64,000 nt of DNA. Source: Athripsodes cinereus. Its lineage: Eukaryota; Arthropoda; Insecta; Trichoptera; Leptoceridae. Location of the stretch: positions 16,359,614 through 16,423,613 of the forward strand of contig OX388321.1 of the NCBI GenBank assembly GCA_947579605.1. Direction: 5' to 3'. Shown in pieces: positions 46,291 to 56,241 of this stretch. The position numbers and the translations under genes were made by a program. The notes beneath the pieces are model-generated. The model was not told the origin of the DNA and did not search any database. It worked only from the letters and a program-made list of their open reading frames with translations. Within the stretch, counting starts at the first letter, position 1. The number at the start of each line of letters is the position of its first letter.

Positions 46291-47498
46291 ACCAATAAAA
46301 CATAAAAAGCGCAAATTTTGTCCGGAGTGTTCTCATAGCTGGTGTTTTATTAATTTTTTAAGATATATCTGGGTTTTGTTATAAACCCAAATACATATAC
46401 ATCATTAATATTATTATTATTACATCATTGTACATCATTCACAGTAAGCTAAAAGCTTGTGTCGTGAAAGTGGAGTTTGCCGGGAGTTTTAAAATTATAA
46501 TATGAGCTAATATAACGAGAATCAACTTATTTCTCAAGAAGAAGCTCTTCTAAATAAAATAACAAAATATCTGCAAGTTGGTTAATAATATAAATAAATA
46601 TACATATTATATTTAACAAAAAAACATTACTTTCCTTGTTTGCAACATCTTCCAAAGTACACGATATTTGACAATTATTTTTAGGTTATCCGGAGAAATG
46701 AAATCATGAAATCTATCTAAATCTATGTGAAGATGTTTGCGAGATGTCTGTATGAGATCGAATATATGTGTATCTATGGATGTAGTGTGCATGGCTTGAA
46801 TTTTTGATAATTGTGTGAATTTTAATGATTTAACTGATTAAATGTATCAAACATATTATTTTGTGCGCATTAAAAAAAAAAAAAAATTTATGTATAATAA
46901 TTACAAATACCAAATTTACTTATGAAAAAACATTGTATGATTTTTTTTATTATTATTAATTATTTTTCTAATTCAATATGGTACACAACAGATAAAAGAC
47001 ATCTAAAATACAAATTTGGGAGCTGTTTCAGACAGCAGTCCAGAAGAGAAAAGATTTTCCCAGGTGGTCGTCAAACACGGGAGGACCCAACAAGATACGT
47101 AAAGAAGCAATTATAATACAGTATTGCGCCAGTCTAACATCCAAACAGCGGACACTTCAGCAATAACATTCAAAAACTCACAATCACAATACAACATAAT
47201 TATATAATATATTGAACTTTTTTTCATATATTATGTTCATTTTGTGAAATGAGTAAAATAAGACGACAAAAATGACCAGAAACTATGTAGATTGTCTCTT
47301 ATAGAACAACGATATTTTGATACAATAAGGTAATTGATACAAATAAGTGTTGCATACAGTAAATTATTTCACAATTTTATATTTGATACAATGTTGATAT
47401 TAGTCATAATATCTCTATTACTTAATTCTATCAAGGCATATTCGATTTTGTCTGCTAAATATTGCAGCAATATTCTCACTCGTCGATGTCTTCAATTT
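46291..47498. other. Upstream region of the Gly/His-rich gene
   Basis: AT-rich, with A15 at about 46872. The 64-aa frame at 46922-47116 has no recognised domain. No repeat family was identified, so promoter elements beyond the TATA box may lie here. Confidence 0.4.
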
Positions 47499-47508
47499 TA
47501 TATAAAAA
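47499..47508 (+). promoter_or_regulatory. TATA box of the Gly/His-rich gene
   Basis: TATATAAAAA lies about 110 bp upstream of the chosen start codon. An initiator-like ACAGTA follows about 30 bp downstream at 47531. This would give a 5' UTR of about 80 nt with no intron. A pyrimidine/AG motif at about 47570-47580 could alternatively be a splice acceptor. Confidence 0.5.
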
Positions 47509-47612
47509 CGGAATCAAATAATCGATTGAGACAGTATCAATTTGGATATCGAACAGTAAACAATCATAGATATATTTCAGGATTAGAAATCAGTGAAATA
47601 TATATATGCAAC

Positions 47613-49610
47613 ATGAAGTCTTTTCTCATGTTGGCGGGAGTGTGTTTGCTACTTACAGCATGTAGTGTAAAGAGTCATGAATCTGTGGAGAGAATTTCTA
47701 TGAGCAGGAAAACAGGCTCTGATCTTGCTCCATCAGCAGCTGGATTTATCTACCGCAGTGATGGCAAAGGACCAGCCAGAATTACTCATCTGGGTGAATT
47801 TACTGTAAACCAGCATTTGGATACGATTCCATCTCCACTTAAAGCTTTAGCTGAAAAATCTGCCCCAGCTCCAATAGTGGAAGCTTCTGAAGAAAAAAAT
47901 GCTGAATTCGATTACGATTTTGATGGCCATGGTGGCTCTGGGGCTGGACATGGTGGCGGACAAGGTGCAGGTCATAGCGGATATGGCGGACATGGAGGAT
48001 ATGGAGGTGGGCATGGAGGACACGGCGGTGGGCATGGAGGATACGGCAGTGGGCATGGGGGACATGGCGGTGGGCACGGAGGATACGGCGGTGGGCATGG
48101 AGGACATGGCGGTGGACATGGAGGACACGGCGTTGGACATGGAGGATACGGTGGTGGGCATGGGGGTTATGGTGGCAAACATGGAGGGTATGGTGGATTT
48201 GGTCATGGCGTAAATGGTGGTAAAGGAGGAAGCGGGGGTTATGGTGGGCATGGAGGATACGGTGGTGGTCATGGTGGATATGGTGGCGGTCATGGAGGAT
48301 CTGGTAGTGGTCATGGAAGTGGTGGTCATGGAGGATATGGTGGAGGTCATGGAGGATATGGTGGAGGTCATGGAGGATATGGTGGAGGTCATGGAGGATA
48401 TGGTGGAGGTCATGGTGGATACGGTGGTGGCCATGGTGGATATGGCGGAGGTCATGGTGGATACGGTGGTGGTCATGGTGGATATGGCGGAGGTCATGGT
48501 GGATACGGTGGTGGTCATGGTGGAAGTGGAAGCGGCGGTGGACATGGAGGAAGTGGGCACGGAGGAAGTGGATATGGAGGAAGTGGTGGACATGGAGGAA
48601 GTGGTGGACATGGAGGAGGTGGTGGACACGGAGGAAGTGGTGGACATGGAGGATATGGTGGAAATCATGGTGGATACGGTGGTGGTCATAGTGGATATGG
48701 TGGAGGTCATGGTGGATACGGTGGTGGTCATGGTGGAGGTGGTAGCAGCGGTGGACATGGAGGATATAGTGGTGGAGGACATGGAGGAAGTGGGCACGGA
48801 GGAAGTGGACATGGAGGAAGTGGTGGACATGGTGGAGGTGGTGGTCACGGAGGAAGTGGTGGACATGGAGGAAGTGGTGGACATGGTGGTGGTAGTGGAC
48901 ATGGAGGAGATGGTGGACATGGTGGTGGCAGTGGACATGGTGGAAGTGGTGGTGGTGGTGGACATGGAGGAGGTGGAGGTGGAAGCGGAAGTGGACATAG
49001 CAGCGGAGGTGGAAGTTCTCACGGCTCATCCCACCATTCAGCACATGGTGAGAAAGGAGATAAGGGATACAAGTCTGTACATCATTCAAATAAGGGTTCA
49101 GCTGGACATCATGGATCAGAGAGTCATAAGGGTCATTACGGTGAATCTGGTGGACACAAATCTGGACACTCTAATGGTGGTGGGCATTATGGTGAACATC
49201 ATTCAGGAGGCAAGGGATACAAAGGAGGAGATTTTAAAGAGTCTAAAGGACACAAAAATGGTGAGAAAACCACTGGCTTCCACGATGTTTATCATAAGGA
49301 TGAATTCAAGAAAGAACATAAGTTTTATGATGATGCTCACAAAGGTGGACACTTCAACAAACATGGAGGAGGGCATGCAGATCATCATTCTGCTCATGGT
49401 GGTCACCACAAAGGGGGAAAACATGATTCAGCATACCATCATGGACACCATGGGAAGAAGGGGCATTTCGATAAAGGTCATCACGACGACGATCATAAAG
49501 GATTTGGATCAAAAGACGGATTCGATTCTTTCTTTAGCCATTTCAGTGATTTCGGCAGCAAAGGAGGTAAATCTGGAGGAAGTGAGCATGGTTTTGCTTC
49601 CAAACATTAA
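47613..49610 (+). CDS. Secreted glycine/histidine-rich structural protein, 665 aa
   Basis: The frame is open from 47334, but the Met at 47613 begins MKSFLMLAGVCLLLTACSVK, a clear signal peptide, and follows a TATA box, so it is the likely start. Residues 20-100 are a normal-complexity segment. Residues about 105-470 are Gly/His/Tyr/Ser repeats of the GGHGGYGGG type, encoded by 24-bp units. Residues 470-665 form a His/Lys/Gly tail with GEKTTGFHDVYHKDEFKKEH, a motif I recall from insect Gly/His-rich secreted proteins, and end in DSFFSHFSDFGSKGG. There is no Cys in the repeat. The likely role is an extracellular matrix component such as cuticle or glandular secretion. This is inferred from composition. 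It is the only complete host gene recognised here. Confidence 0.85.
   Translation: MKSFLMLAGVCLLLTACSVKSHESVERISMSRKTGSDLAPSAAGFIYRSDGKGPARITHLGEFTVNQHLDTIPSPLKALAEKSAPAPIVEASEEKNAEFDYDFDGHGGSGAGHGGGQGAGHSGYGGHGGYGGGHGGHGGGHGGYGSGHGGHGGGHGGYGGGHGGHGGGHGGHGVGHGGYGGGHGGYGGKHGGYGGFGHGVNGGKGGSGGYGGHGGYGGGHGGYGGGHGGSGSGHGSGGHGGYGGGHGGYGGGHGGYGGGHGGYGGGHGGYGGGHGGYGGGHGGYGGGHGGYGGGHGGYGGGHGGSGSGGGHGGSGHGGSGYGGSGGHGGSGGHGGGGGHGGSGGHGGYGGNHGGYGGGHSGYGGGHGGYGGGHGGGGSSGGHGGYSGGGHGGSGHGGSGHGGSGGHGGGGGHGGSGGHGGSGGHGGGSGHGGDGGHGGGSGHGGSGGGGGHGGGGGGSGSGHSSGGGSSHGSSHHSAHGEKGDKGYKSVHHSNKGSAGHHGSESHKGHYGESGGHKSGHSNGGGHYGEHHSGGKGYKGGDFKESKGHKNGEKTTGFHDVYHKDEFKKEHKFYDDAHKGGHFNKHGGGHADHHSAHGGHHKGGKHDSAYHHGHHGKKGHFDKGHHDDDHKGFGSKDGFDSFFSHFSDFGSKGGKSGGSEHGFASKH
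47925..49020 (+). repeat. Coding minisatellite, 24-bp units (GGHGGYGG)
   Basis: Repeats of GGTGGACATGGAGGATATGG type run through the centre of the gene, most regular at 48330-48520. The pattern keeps long frames open on both strands, which produces spurious ORFs. Copy number probably varies between alleles. Confidence 0.85.
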
Positions 49611-49803
49611 TATACTTCAATCGTCTAATAACAAATACGACATGTTACATTTTGGTATTATTATTTTGAACTGTTTGTTTTTATTTGTTAATTGTTTGAA
49701 TTACAAAATATGAATACGATTTATATTTGATTTTTTTACCTTCCATGATTTTTTTTAATATAATCAACTTTCTTTGGTGCAATTACCTAGGAAATATAGA
49801 AAG

Positions 49804-49809
49804 AATAAA
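49804..49809 (+). terminator. Candidate polyadenylation signal
   Basis: AATAAA lies 194 bp after the stop of the Gly/His-rich gene. It is the first exact hexamer I saw on this strand downstream of the gene. Confidence 0.4.
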
Positions 49810-49829
49810 AAATGTTAGATATGTTGAAA

Positions 49830-50170
49830 TAATATTACATGGATACTCCTATTTTAATGACGTAATACCATTACGACATCTTCCAAAAATGGGGTTAGCC
49901 ATTGTACCAACTGCAATGTATGTGATGATTATTCAAGTCATCTTTTCTGTGCCGTAATACTCAGAATTACTCAAGTTCATAAACAAAGTTCTAGTTCTGT
50001 GGCGAAGAAACTAAGAATTAGGATGTGAACAAAATGCATATATTTTATTTATATTGGATATTGTAAATCAGATTATGAAAGACGAAAGCGAAGCAGATTT
50101 ACCATATCCTTAAAAGAGTCGGAGTCAACTAACCCAACAATACATAGCATGTGTAGTAGAATGAAAACGT
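49830..50170. other. AT-rich spacer, no gene seen
   Basis: Nothing supported. Confidence 0.45.
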
Positions 50171-50530
50171 ATGAAAGGTGTAATTTTAATAAAGAATTCT
50201 TATATCGGTACACCAACAAAATTATTTAACAAGAAGGTTTATAAGCAGCATGAAAGACGGCTCATGCTTCGTTCAGCACAGGGTGAGGCAAAATGCAGAC
50301 TGATTGAGCCATCTCGATCTCGCAAAACAGGCTTTGGAGATAGAGCGTTTAGTGTTGCGGATCCCAGATGTTGGAACAAGCTGCCTATGTGTCTGCGAGA
50401 GGAGGAGAATGGAGAGAGTTTTAAAAGAGGGCTGAAGACACACTTTTTTGCTGGGATTTTAAGGTGATGGATACGATATACGGCGCCCTTGAGGTCATGT
50501 TATGAGTAAACGGCGCTTTACAAATGGTCC
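50171..50530 (+). pseudogene. 5'-truncated CR1/jockey-like LINE, C-terminal RT end
   Basis: The frame to 50467 contains CRLIEPSRSRKTGFGDRAFS, then VADPRCWNKLPMCLRE and ESFKRGLKTHFF before the stop. The GDRAFSVA-x-P-x-x-WN-x-LP and SFK-x-x-LKTHFF elements mark the end of CR1/jockey-type pol proteins. The 3' UTR includes ATACGGCGCCCTTGAGGTCA and ends in AT-rich sequence. An older copy lies at 21521-21685. The start at 50171 is only the first Met in a truncated frame. Confidence 0.85.
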
Positions 50531-50584
50531 ATATATATATTTATATATGAAAAATGATTTTATATACTCAATAATAAATCAATT

Positions 50585-50690
50585 GGTTGACTTGGCCAAG
50601 TGAATATATTGTGCTGTTTTTATTTTGTTGAATCTTTTTTTTTCAACTTTCTGTTTATGTCTTTGATAAATGAATAAATAATAAATATGA
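50585..50690 (+). repeat. LINE 3' tail
   Basis: TTGGCCAAGTG ... CAACTTTCTGTTTATGTC ... GATAAATGAATAAATAATAA is the plus-strand relative of 42470-42572. Confidence 0.55.
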
Positions 50691-51014
50691 CCACAATAAT
50701 TAATCTGAAACTGCATCCATTACGAAAACAATTGGTGTAGAACGTTTATTATTCAACATTATTATTTTGCCAATTGATATTGTGACGGAATGCAGTTTCT
50801 AAAACTCTATTTCGCAATGATACAGCTATCAAAATACATTCATACATAGTTAAATTAATTTATATCAATTATTGTTGTTATTTTTATACGAAACGAAACG
50901 GACAAGCGTGAAACCCAATATTTCTGAACAAGCGAGGTAATTTATTTAATTTACCTAAGAAGAAAAAAAATATCAATGATTACAATAGAGTATTTTTATT
51001 CTATCTGTGTATCA
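50691..51014. other. AT-rich spacer, no gene seen
   Basis: Nothing supported. Confidence 0.45.
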
Positions 51015-51250
51015 ATACTATCACGGTATATCCCGCAAGTGTGCTAGCCAGCAGCTGACTAATTGGATTTGATATTAAACAATGTTTTTTTATAGTAATT
51101 TTGACAATGGCTTTTTGCTGAAATGATGATAAAATAAATAAATAAATACGAGCTGTCCTCTAAGCGTTAACAAAAAATTAAAGCAATCATGATATATATC
51201 GTATATCTCATTGCTAAATTAAAGGTTTTCAATGTTTTACGAATACCTGT
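51015..51250 (-). repeat. Repeat B split by a LINE tail
   Basis: ATCACGGTATATCCCGCAAG ... CAGCAGCTGACTA and, after a gap, CGAGCTGTCCTCTAAGCG both match repeat B. Between them, at about 51060-51148, lies a short sequence ending in AAATAAATAAATAAATA, a LINE 3' tail on the plus strand. It inserted into this copy. Confidence 0.6.
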
Positions 51251-52222
51251 CTTTTACAGTAGGTACATATACACGATAACTTACCAAAAAGAGTCAGAAA
51301 CCTATTTATCGCCGGGGACTCCACCAACATTAAGTTTTTACTCATTTATTCATAACAATTTAGGTAGGTACCTACATTGATAAGTAAAAAACTAAATATT
51401 ATTCGGTCTGCAGTCTGATGATACAAGCATGGATATTCAATTCCGGGGTTGAATCCGCTGCAAACCTATTCAAAAAAAGAACATATAACTAACTGTAAAG
51501 GTGTTTGGAGTATATTTGCGTATGTCCAAAAATCCAATCTAACCTTATCGCTCTTCAACTCTTCTTTCGAAAACACAGGAAAGAAACAAGCTTCCTCCAT
51601 TTAGAACGTCTCTGTTTCAATCGAGTTAATAAAAGCATAGTTACATCCAAAAGCCTACCTTAATCTGCATAACTATTTATTACATACAAAATTTCCTAGA
51701 ATCTTAATAAATCGTAGAATCGAAAGCTTTTTGTATAGAAGAAATTTAACCATTTAACAGAATTTAACCATTGTGATAACCAACCGTTTGCTTGAGAGTA
51801 GATACCTAAAACTAAAAAAGATGAATTCCTATAACAAAAGTAGGCTTGTATAATAAGGTTACGCTTTAAAGAATAAATTGTTCAGATAGTAGGTGCAGTA
51901 CAAGTATAAAACTAATGATATTTTAATTATTTCATGTCTTCTTTTTATTATTAAGTATTTTTCTCTTTACTCCCGGCTATTTTGTATTTAGGTTACCAGC
52001 CAGTAGTTGCATTATCCATTCCATCTACTACTTACACCTAAATACATACTATTAGTAGGTAATACTGTAACGGGTATCCACGATTAATATTATAATTACG
52101 TTTAATATCTTTATAAGTAGCTTTGGTCGATAAAATATATATTAAGAAGTTTTAAATGAAAAGAGTTAATAAATTATAACTTTGAATTATTTACGAAATT
52201 ATATGTACCTATGTGTGTTACA
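51251..52222. other. AT-rich spacer with a diverged LINE scrap
   Basis: 51545-51640 resembles 2270-2350 (CTTCCTCCATTTAGAACGTC against CTCCTCCATTCAGAGCGTC) and is a decayed relative of that RTE-like fragment. Nothing else was seen. Confidence 0.45.
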
Positions 52223-52342
52223 AAAAAGAGTAAAGCCTATGTTCGTTAAGTCCCCGGCAAGGAAAAAGAGTAAAGCCTATGTTCGTTAAGTCCCCGGCAA
52301 GGAAAAAGAGTAAAGCCTATGTTCGTTAAGTCCCCGGCAAGG
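52223..52342. repeat. Perfect tandem repeat, 40 bp x 3
   Basis: Three identical 40-bp units (each containing TAAAGCCTATGTTCGTTAAG, then TCCCCGGCAAGG) lie back to back and are followed by a repeat B edge at about 52346. Perfect identity points to a recent expansion. Confidence 0.9.
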
Positions 52343-52911
52343 AAAAAGGTCTCCCAATCTTTCCTATAAACTTTCAAGTTCGTTGTAAAAGATGAAACAT
52401 TAACTAACATGTTCATGAAACATCATAATTACCTTCACCACATGATTGCTTTGATTATTCTTTTTTACCAATTGGGCAATTATTGTTCTCAAATATATTA
52501 TAGATATAAGAAAGGAGTTCTAGAGAGGAGTGTCAGACTAACATATTATTTAACGCCATACATTCAAGAATCTATAAGAAATATCTTCTTCTTCACCCTC
52601 GTCTTAATTCCATGTTTTGGGGTCAGCTCTCCTAGTCCTCATGCTCCAAGTCCTTCGGTCCCCTGCATCCTCCGAACGCAACTCTGGCTCTGCCATTGTG
52701 GATATCCAGGTGAATATGATTCTGAGAAATTAACAAGTAAAGTTCAATACGGAGTTTTTTTATTCATCTACATTGCCCAAATAAAGCATGTCAAATCATT
52801 ACGATTTTCTTATTGAAAAGTGTTTAGGTATGTGAATACATAACAATGAAATGAACTTCTTTATCAAAATACAAATATTCTTATCAAGACAGCTTTTACA
52901 ACTAAAAAGCT
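52343..52911. other. Repeat B edge and LINE-like scrap before the gypsy element
   Basis: 52346-52400 matches the start of repeat B. About 52585-52710 (TTCACCCTCGTCTTAATTCC region) looks like a degenerate LINE or LINE-associated segment. The 135-aa frame at 52409-52816 spans both and is judged spurious. Confidence 0.4.
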
Positions 52912-54332
52912 TGTTATGGTTCTGTATTTTAGAACGACCAAAAATCTCCCAAATACCTACATCTGTATGAGATAAGAAAAAAAAAGTGAAATTTTGCTAT
53001 CAGCGGCAAACTAGATAATTAGTAGAGCAATTATATTTATTGGTGACAAATATTTTGTTTACGAATATTATGGAAATATTTGCATATCTCACGGGGCAAT
53101 AAACAGATTGCATTCGCACGTGGGAAGAGATGTCGGCATATTCTTTGTGATTTTCTAAGGGGGTCGTAAAATATTATAGAAGATAATATTATTAGGAAGT
53201 TCGAATATCTTGTTGTGAAATAATAAACGCGGCTTCCTCAAAGAGAAAAAAGACAATATTGAAATGTAGTCCGTGGGAATGAGATATTTTGCTGAAAAAC
53301 AATAAATGCGACAGTAAAATAGAACATGGAAAAAAAAAGGGAGCTGATAAGAAATTCTATCTAGGTGGCCAGTAATTATATACGTCACGAAATACCTACC
53401 ACTAATATAACGCAGTATGTATGTACTTACTTGCGTTATTGGGGGGATTATTAATAAAGAAGTGTTGATCAATCAATTATGTATTACATTATCAGTTGTT
53501 GAAAATCATATTGAAATGAATGGAAGGATAGCCGGACTAATTAATAGGTGTGTAAGTAGGCTTATTAATACACAGGTGAAGATAGAAAGAGAGAATAATT
53601 TATAATTACGAGAGATTCGAATTAAAGGATAGAATAATTATAGAATGTTGTTGCAATGAACCCAAAGTGTGTACGTAAGATCTGATTTTATTGAATGAAT
53701 AAGTAGAAGTGAATATAGATGTATAGATAATTAATTGATATCGGGAACTTGTTATCAATAATTTTTATTGTATATTGTGTGAGGTGTATGTAAGGCTTTC
53801 TTTTACTAATCTTATACCTACTATGATTTTAGGTAATAATCATTGGACGTCTAGGTATAAATAAATAATGAAATAGAATTATTTATACGATATTTACGAG
53901 GTATGAGTAGTCTTCATTATGTATTTGTAAATTTTAATTAAGTGTAGGAATAAGATAAAGATACCTAAATGTGAAACATGGATATCTTAATTAGGTATGT
54001 GTCGTGATAGAAATGAAATAAGAAATATAGGATATGAGGGGGAGTAAATAGATAAACCGATAGATATTTTTAGAGTCAAGAATTATTATTGATATTATGA
54101 GTTTTTAACGGAGAAGGCGATGTGAAGCGCATAGATGATTAGTATCTAAGCCATAAATTACGACTCGAAAGGCGGTACAATGTTAGGAAGAGATAGAAGA
54201 TGTTAAAATGAGATAGAACGACGTGCGGACCGCATCCCTGTGTTACATTGGCGAGAATCATAGGGGGTGGATGCGAGAGATAAGGAAGTACGTCGTGATT
54301 GGAGAATTAGAGATTTTACCCGCGAAATCTGG

Positions 54333-54340
54333 TATAAAAG
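54333..54340 (+). promoter_or_regulatory. TATA box within the gypsy LTR
   Basis: TATAAAAG in the context CTGGTATAAAAGCTCATACA lies inside the LTR. Transcription would start at about 54360-54370, right before the tandem hairpin block, placing the hairpins at the 5' end of the RNA. Confidence 0.6.
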
Positions 54341-54360
54341 CTCATACATATCGGAAAATT

Positions 54361-54606
54361 AGGATAATTCAAATTTAGTTGTGAAGGGATACCGCGATTG
54401 TTATTCGCGGAAGGGCCGAGGAGATTAAAATTCAGTTGAGAAGGGATACCGCGATCGTTATTCGCGGAGGGTCAAGGAATAATTCAAATTTAGTTGTGAA
54501 GGGATACCGCGATTGTTATTCGCGGAAGGGCCGAGAAGATTAAAATTCAGTTGAGAAGAGAGACCGCGATTTAGTTATTCGCGGAGAATCGCGAGTAGTA
54601 TTCGCG
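54361..54606 (+). repeat. Tandem hairpin block in the gypsy LTR
   Basis: Four units of about 57 bp each contain CCGCGA-(6-9 nt)-TCGCGG hairpins, at 54392-54410, 54449-54467, 54507-54525 and 54563-54584. A degenerate fifth hairpin (TCGCGAGTAGTATTCGCGA) lies near 54590. Units 1 and 3, and 2 and 4, are most alike, so the array grew as a 115-bp dimer. One hairpin carries a compensated interior (ATCG against ATTG) with its stem intact. The likely role is RNA structure in the leader. Confidence 0.8.
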
Positions 54607-56223
54607 AAAAGTGATTTTGTTGTGAGAAATTAATTCGCGGAGATAACTTAGAGATTGTTTGTAGTGAGATCAAATTCAAATTCAAATTGATCGATCGAGA
54701 TTGTTATACATAGTCGCGAAAATTTGGGAGAAATTAATAATAAGATATTAATAATCGTGAATAAGAACTAATAATTGTGAGTCAAATGATTCGTAGTGAA
54801 CAAGTAAACGAATATATCGGTGTGTAATTACACAATACCAATCAACCAACTATTCTAATCTATAGTAAATCATTGATTACTGATTGATTAGCTGTCGAAG
54901 CGGTGCGATAGACTTTACTCAATGAGTTGGCAAATTAAAATCATAACGCAAGAAGCCTACGACTAGTGTAAACTGTGTGACGTCGCAGAGGGTCAGAGGT
55001 GAATTAGCCAACGGGGAGATTTCACTTAGAAAGGGAGGACATGTGAATGCTGTGCGTCAGGAAACGGGAGATACCTACATTCAGATTTCGATTAATTTTC
55101 TTATTTCGCTACTCGAGGTCGAAAGGGAAGATAAGATCTACATACATCGGCGGCGCGGTTAATCATATCGTAAGAAAAATTGTTTTAATTTAAATTTATG
55201 TCTACTTTATTTTTATTATACACATTGTTATCAAATTATTGATTGATAATTATTATGTTTTAATGAGTAACTAGTTATTGATGACCTGGATAAATTATTA
55301 TCGTGGATAGTTACCTTGTTGTGGTATGACTATTAGTTGATTTTGATTTTGTGTATTTAATATTATTTGATAATATTTTGTTTTATGAACAACTGATTAT
55401 GGATGACTGACTTTAATAATTTTGTGAATCAGCATTTATTATGGTTTATAAGTGGGTTGATTTTTTTTTTTTTTATGTGTAAATAACTACCAATTGATAC
55501 TCTCGCTTAATTATAAAATTTTCATGAATAATTGATAGTGAAAATAATAATATTAATTTGTCATACGCAAGTACCTAGTGGTACGACTACTGCCAGTTTA
55601 ATCTAGCCTTAATTAATCTAGAGCTCGCAGTTTTATGAGACTAGTATAATGTTCCAATTGTTTTCATCGTATTGATTACATTGCTTTTTATATATGAATA
55701 TAACATTACACTGAGTTACATACATATATAAACATGATATTTTATAAATTTCTCTTGTAAATAATAGCTGTCTTAACTATATATATTATTTTTTATTATT
55801 ATTATTGCCTACTTATTGAAAAATACATTACTATTACTGTATGTTGTGATATTATCAAGGTGGAAACTGTTGAGTAATATTATTGTTTAATTGTGTAAAT
55901 AAACCATATTTTGTATCCAATTCTCTAGAGTTTACAATTAGTAGAATAGTTAGCATTCCCTATCCCACCACTTGCTTGCATACTTATTGAGTTTCGAAGA
56001 AGGAAGAGAGAAAGGCCCTCTCGCGGTTCAAATCCGCAGAGGAAGATATCGTACGGGTTGTTAGCTACCTCCGGCTGTTCGTAGGAGCGGAGGACTGAGG
56101 ACTTATCTCCATCAGGGTGAGCTAGCCGGGAAAAGAGGTAAGTCCCCCCCCCCTTCTGAGAGTAGAGGAGTGAATCCCGGAGGGTAGCGCTGCTGAAAGC
56201 CTGGAACACCCGTATCATATGTT
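54607..56223 (+). other. Long untranslated R-U5 region of the gypsy LTR
   Basis: No protein could be supported. The 61-aa frame at 54977-55162 and the antisense 102-aa frame at 55925-56233 are not recognised. A stretch at 55965-55990 (CTATCCCACCACTTGCTTGC) is largely complementary to 56333-56362 beyond the primer-binding site, so the primer site could sit in a large stem-loop. Confidence 0.5.
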
Positions 56224-56241
56224 TGGCGCCCAACGTGGGGC
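56224..56241 (+). promoter_or_regulatory. Primer-binding site, tRNA-Lys type
   Basis: TGGCGCCCAACGTGGGGC is the classic 18-nt complement of the 3' end of a lysine tRNA. It would prime minus-strand synthesis. A leader of about 520 nt follows before gag. Confidence 0.88.

Larger units (their letters stand above)
52912..56222 (+). repeat. 5' LTR of the gypsy element (about 3.3 kb)
   Basis: The start is fixed by the match to 62939. The end is inferred from the primer-binding site at 56224, and no clean CA end is visible just before it, so the boundary may be a few bases earlier. Only the first 1,062 bp are confirmed as repeated inside this window. A TATA box at 54333 suggests U3 of about 1.4 kb and a very long R-U5. 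An AATAAA at about 55898-55903 (TAAATAAACC) could serve as the poly(A) signal of the 3' copy. Confidence 0.75.

Noticed and set aside
47839..49089. 416-codon minus-strand frame rich in His and Leu
   Set aside because: It is the antisense of the Gly/His repeat. It has no signal, domain or start context, and its openness follows from the 24-bp unit.
48214..49713. 499-codon plus-strand frame rich in Val, Met, Glu and Asp
   Set aside because: It is a frame-shifted reading of the same repeat. The other frame has a signal peptide, promoter and conserved-looking tail.
50171..50467. Host gene start at 50171
   Set aside because: The frame is the C-terminal end of a LINE polyprotein; the Met is internal to a truncated copy.
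52409..52816. 135-aa frame before the gypsy element
   Set aside because: It spans a repeat B edge and LINE-like debris, with no domain or promoter.
56022..56040. B-box-like GGTTCAAATCC in the gypsy LTR
   Set aside because: There is no A box at a suitable distance and no relation to the SINE; judged coincidental.
55925..56233. 102-aa minus-strand frame in the gypsy U5
   Set aside because: It overlaps the LTR end and primer-binding site on the wrong strand, with no domain. It is most likely chance in a GC-richer patch.
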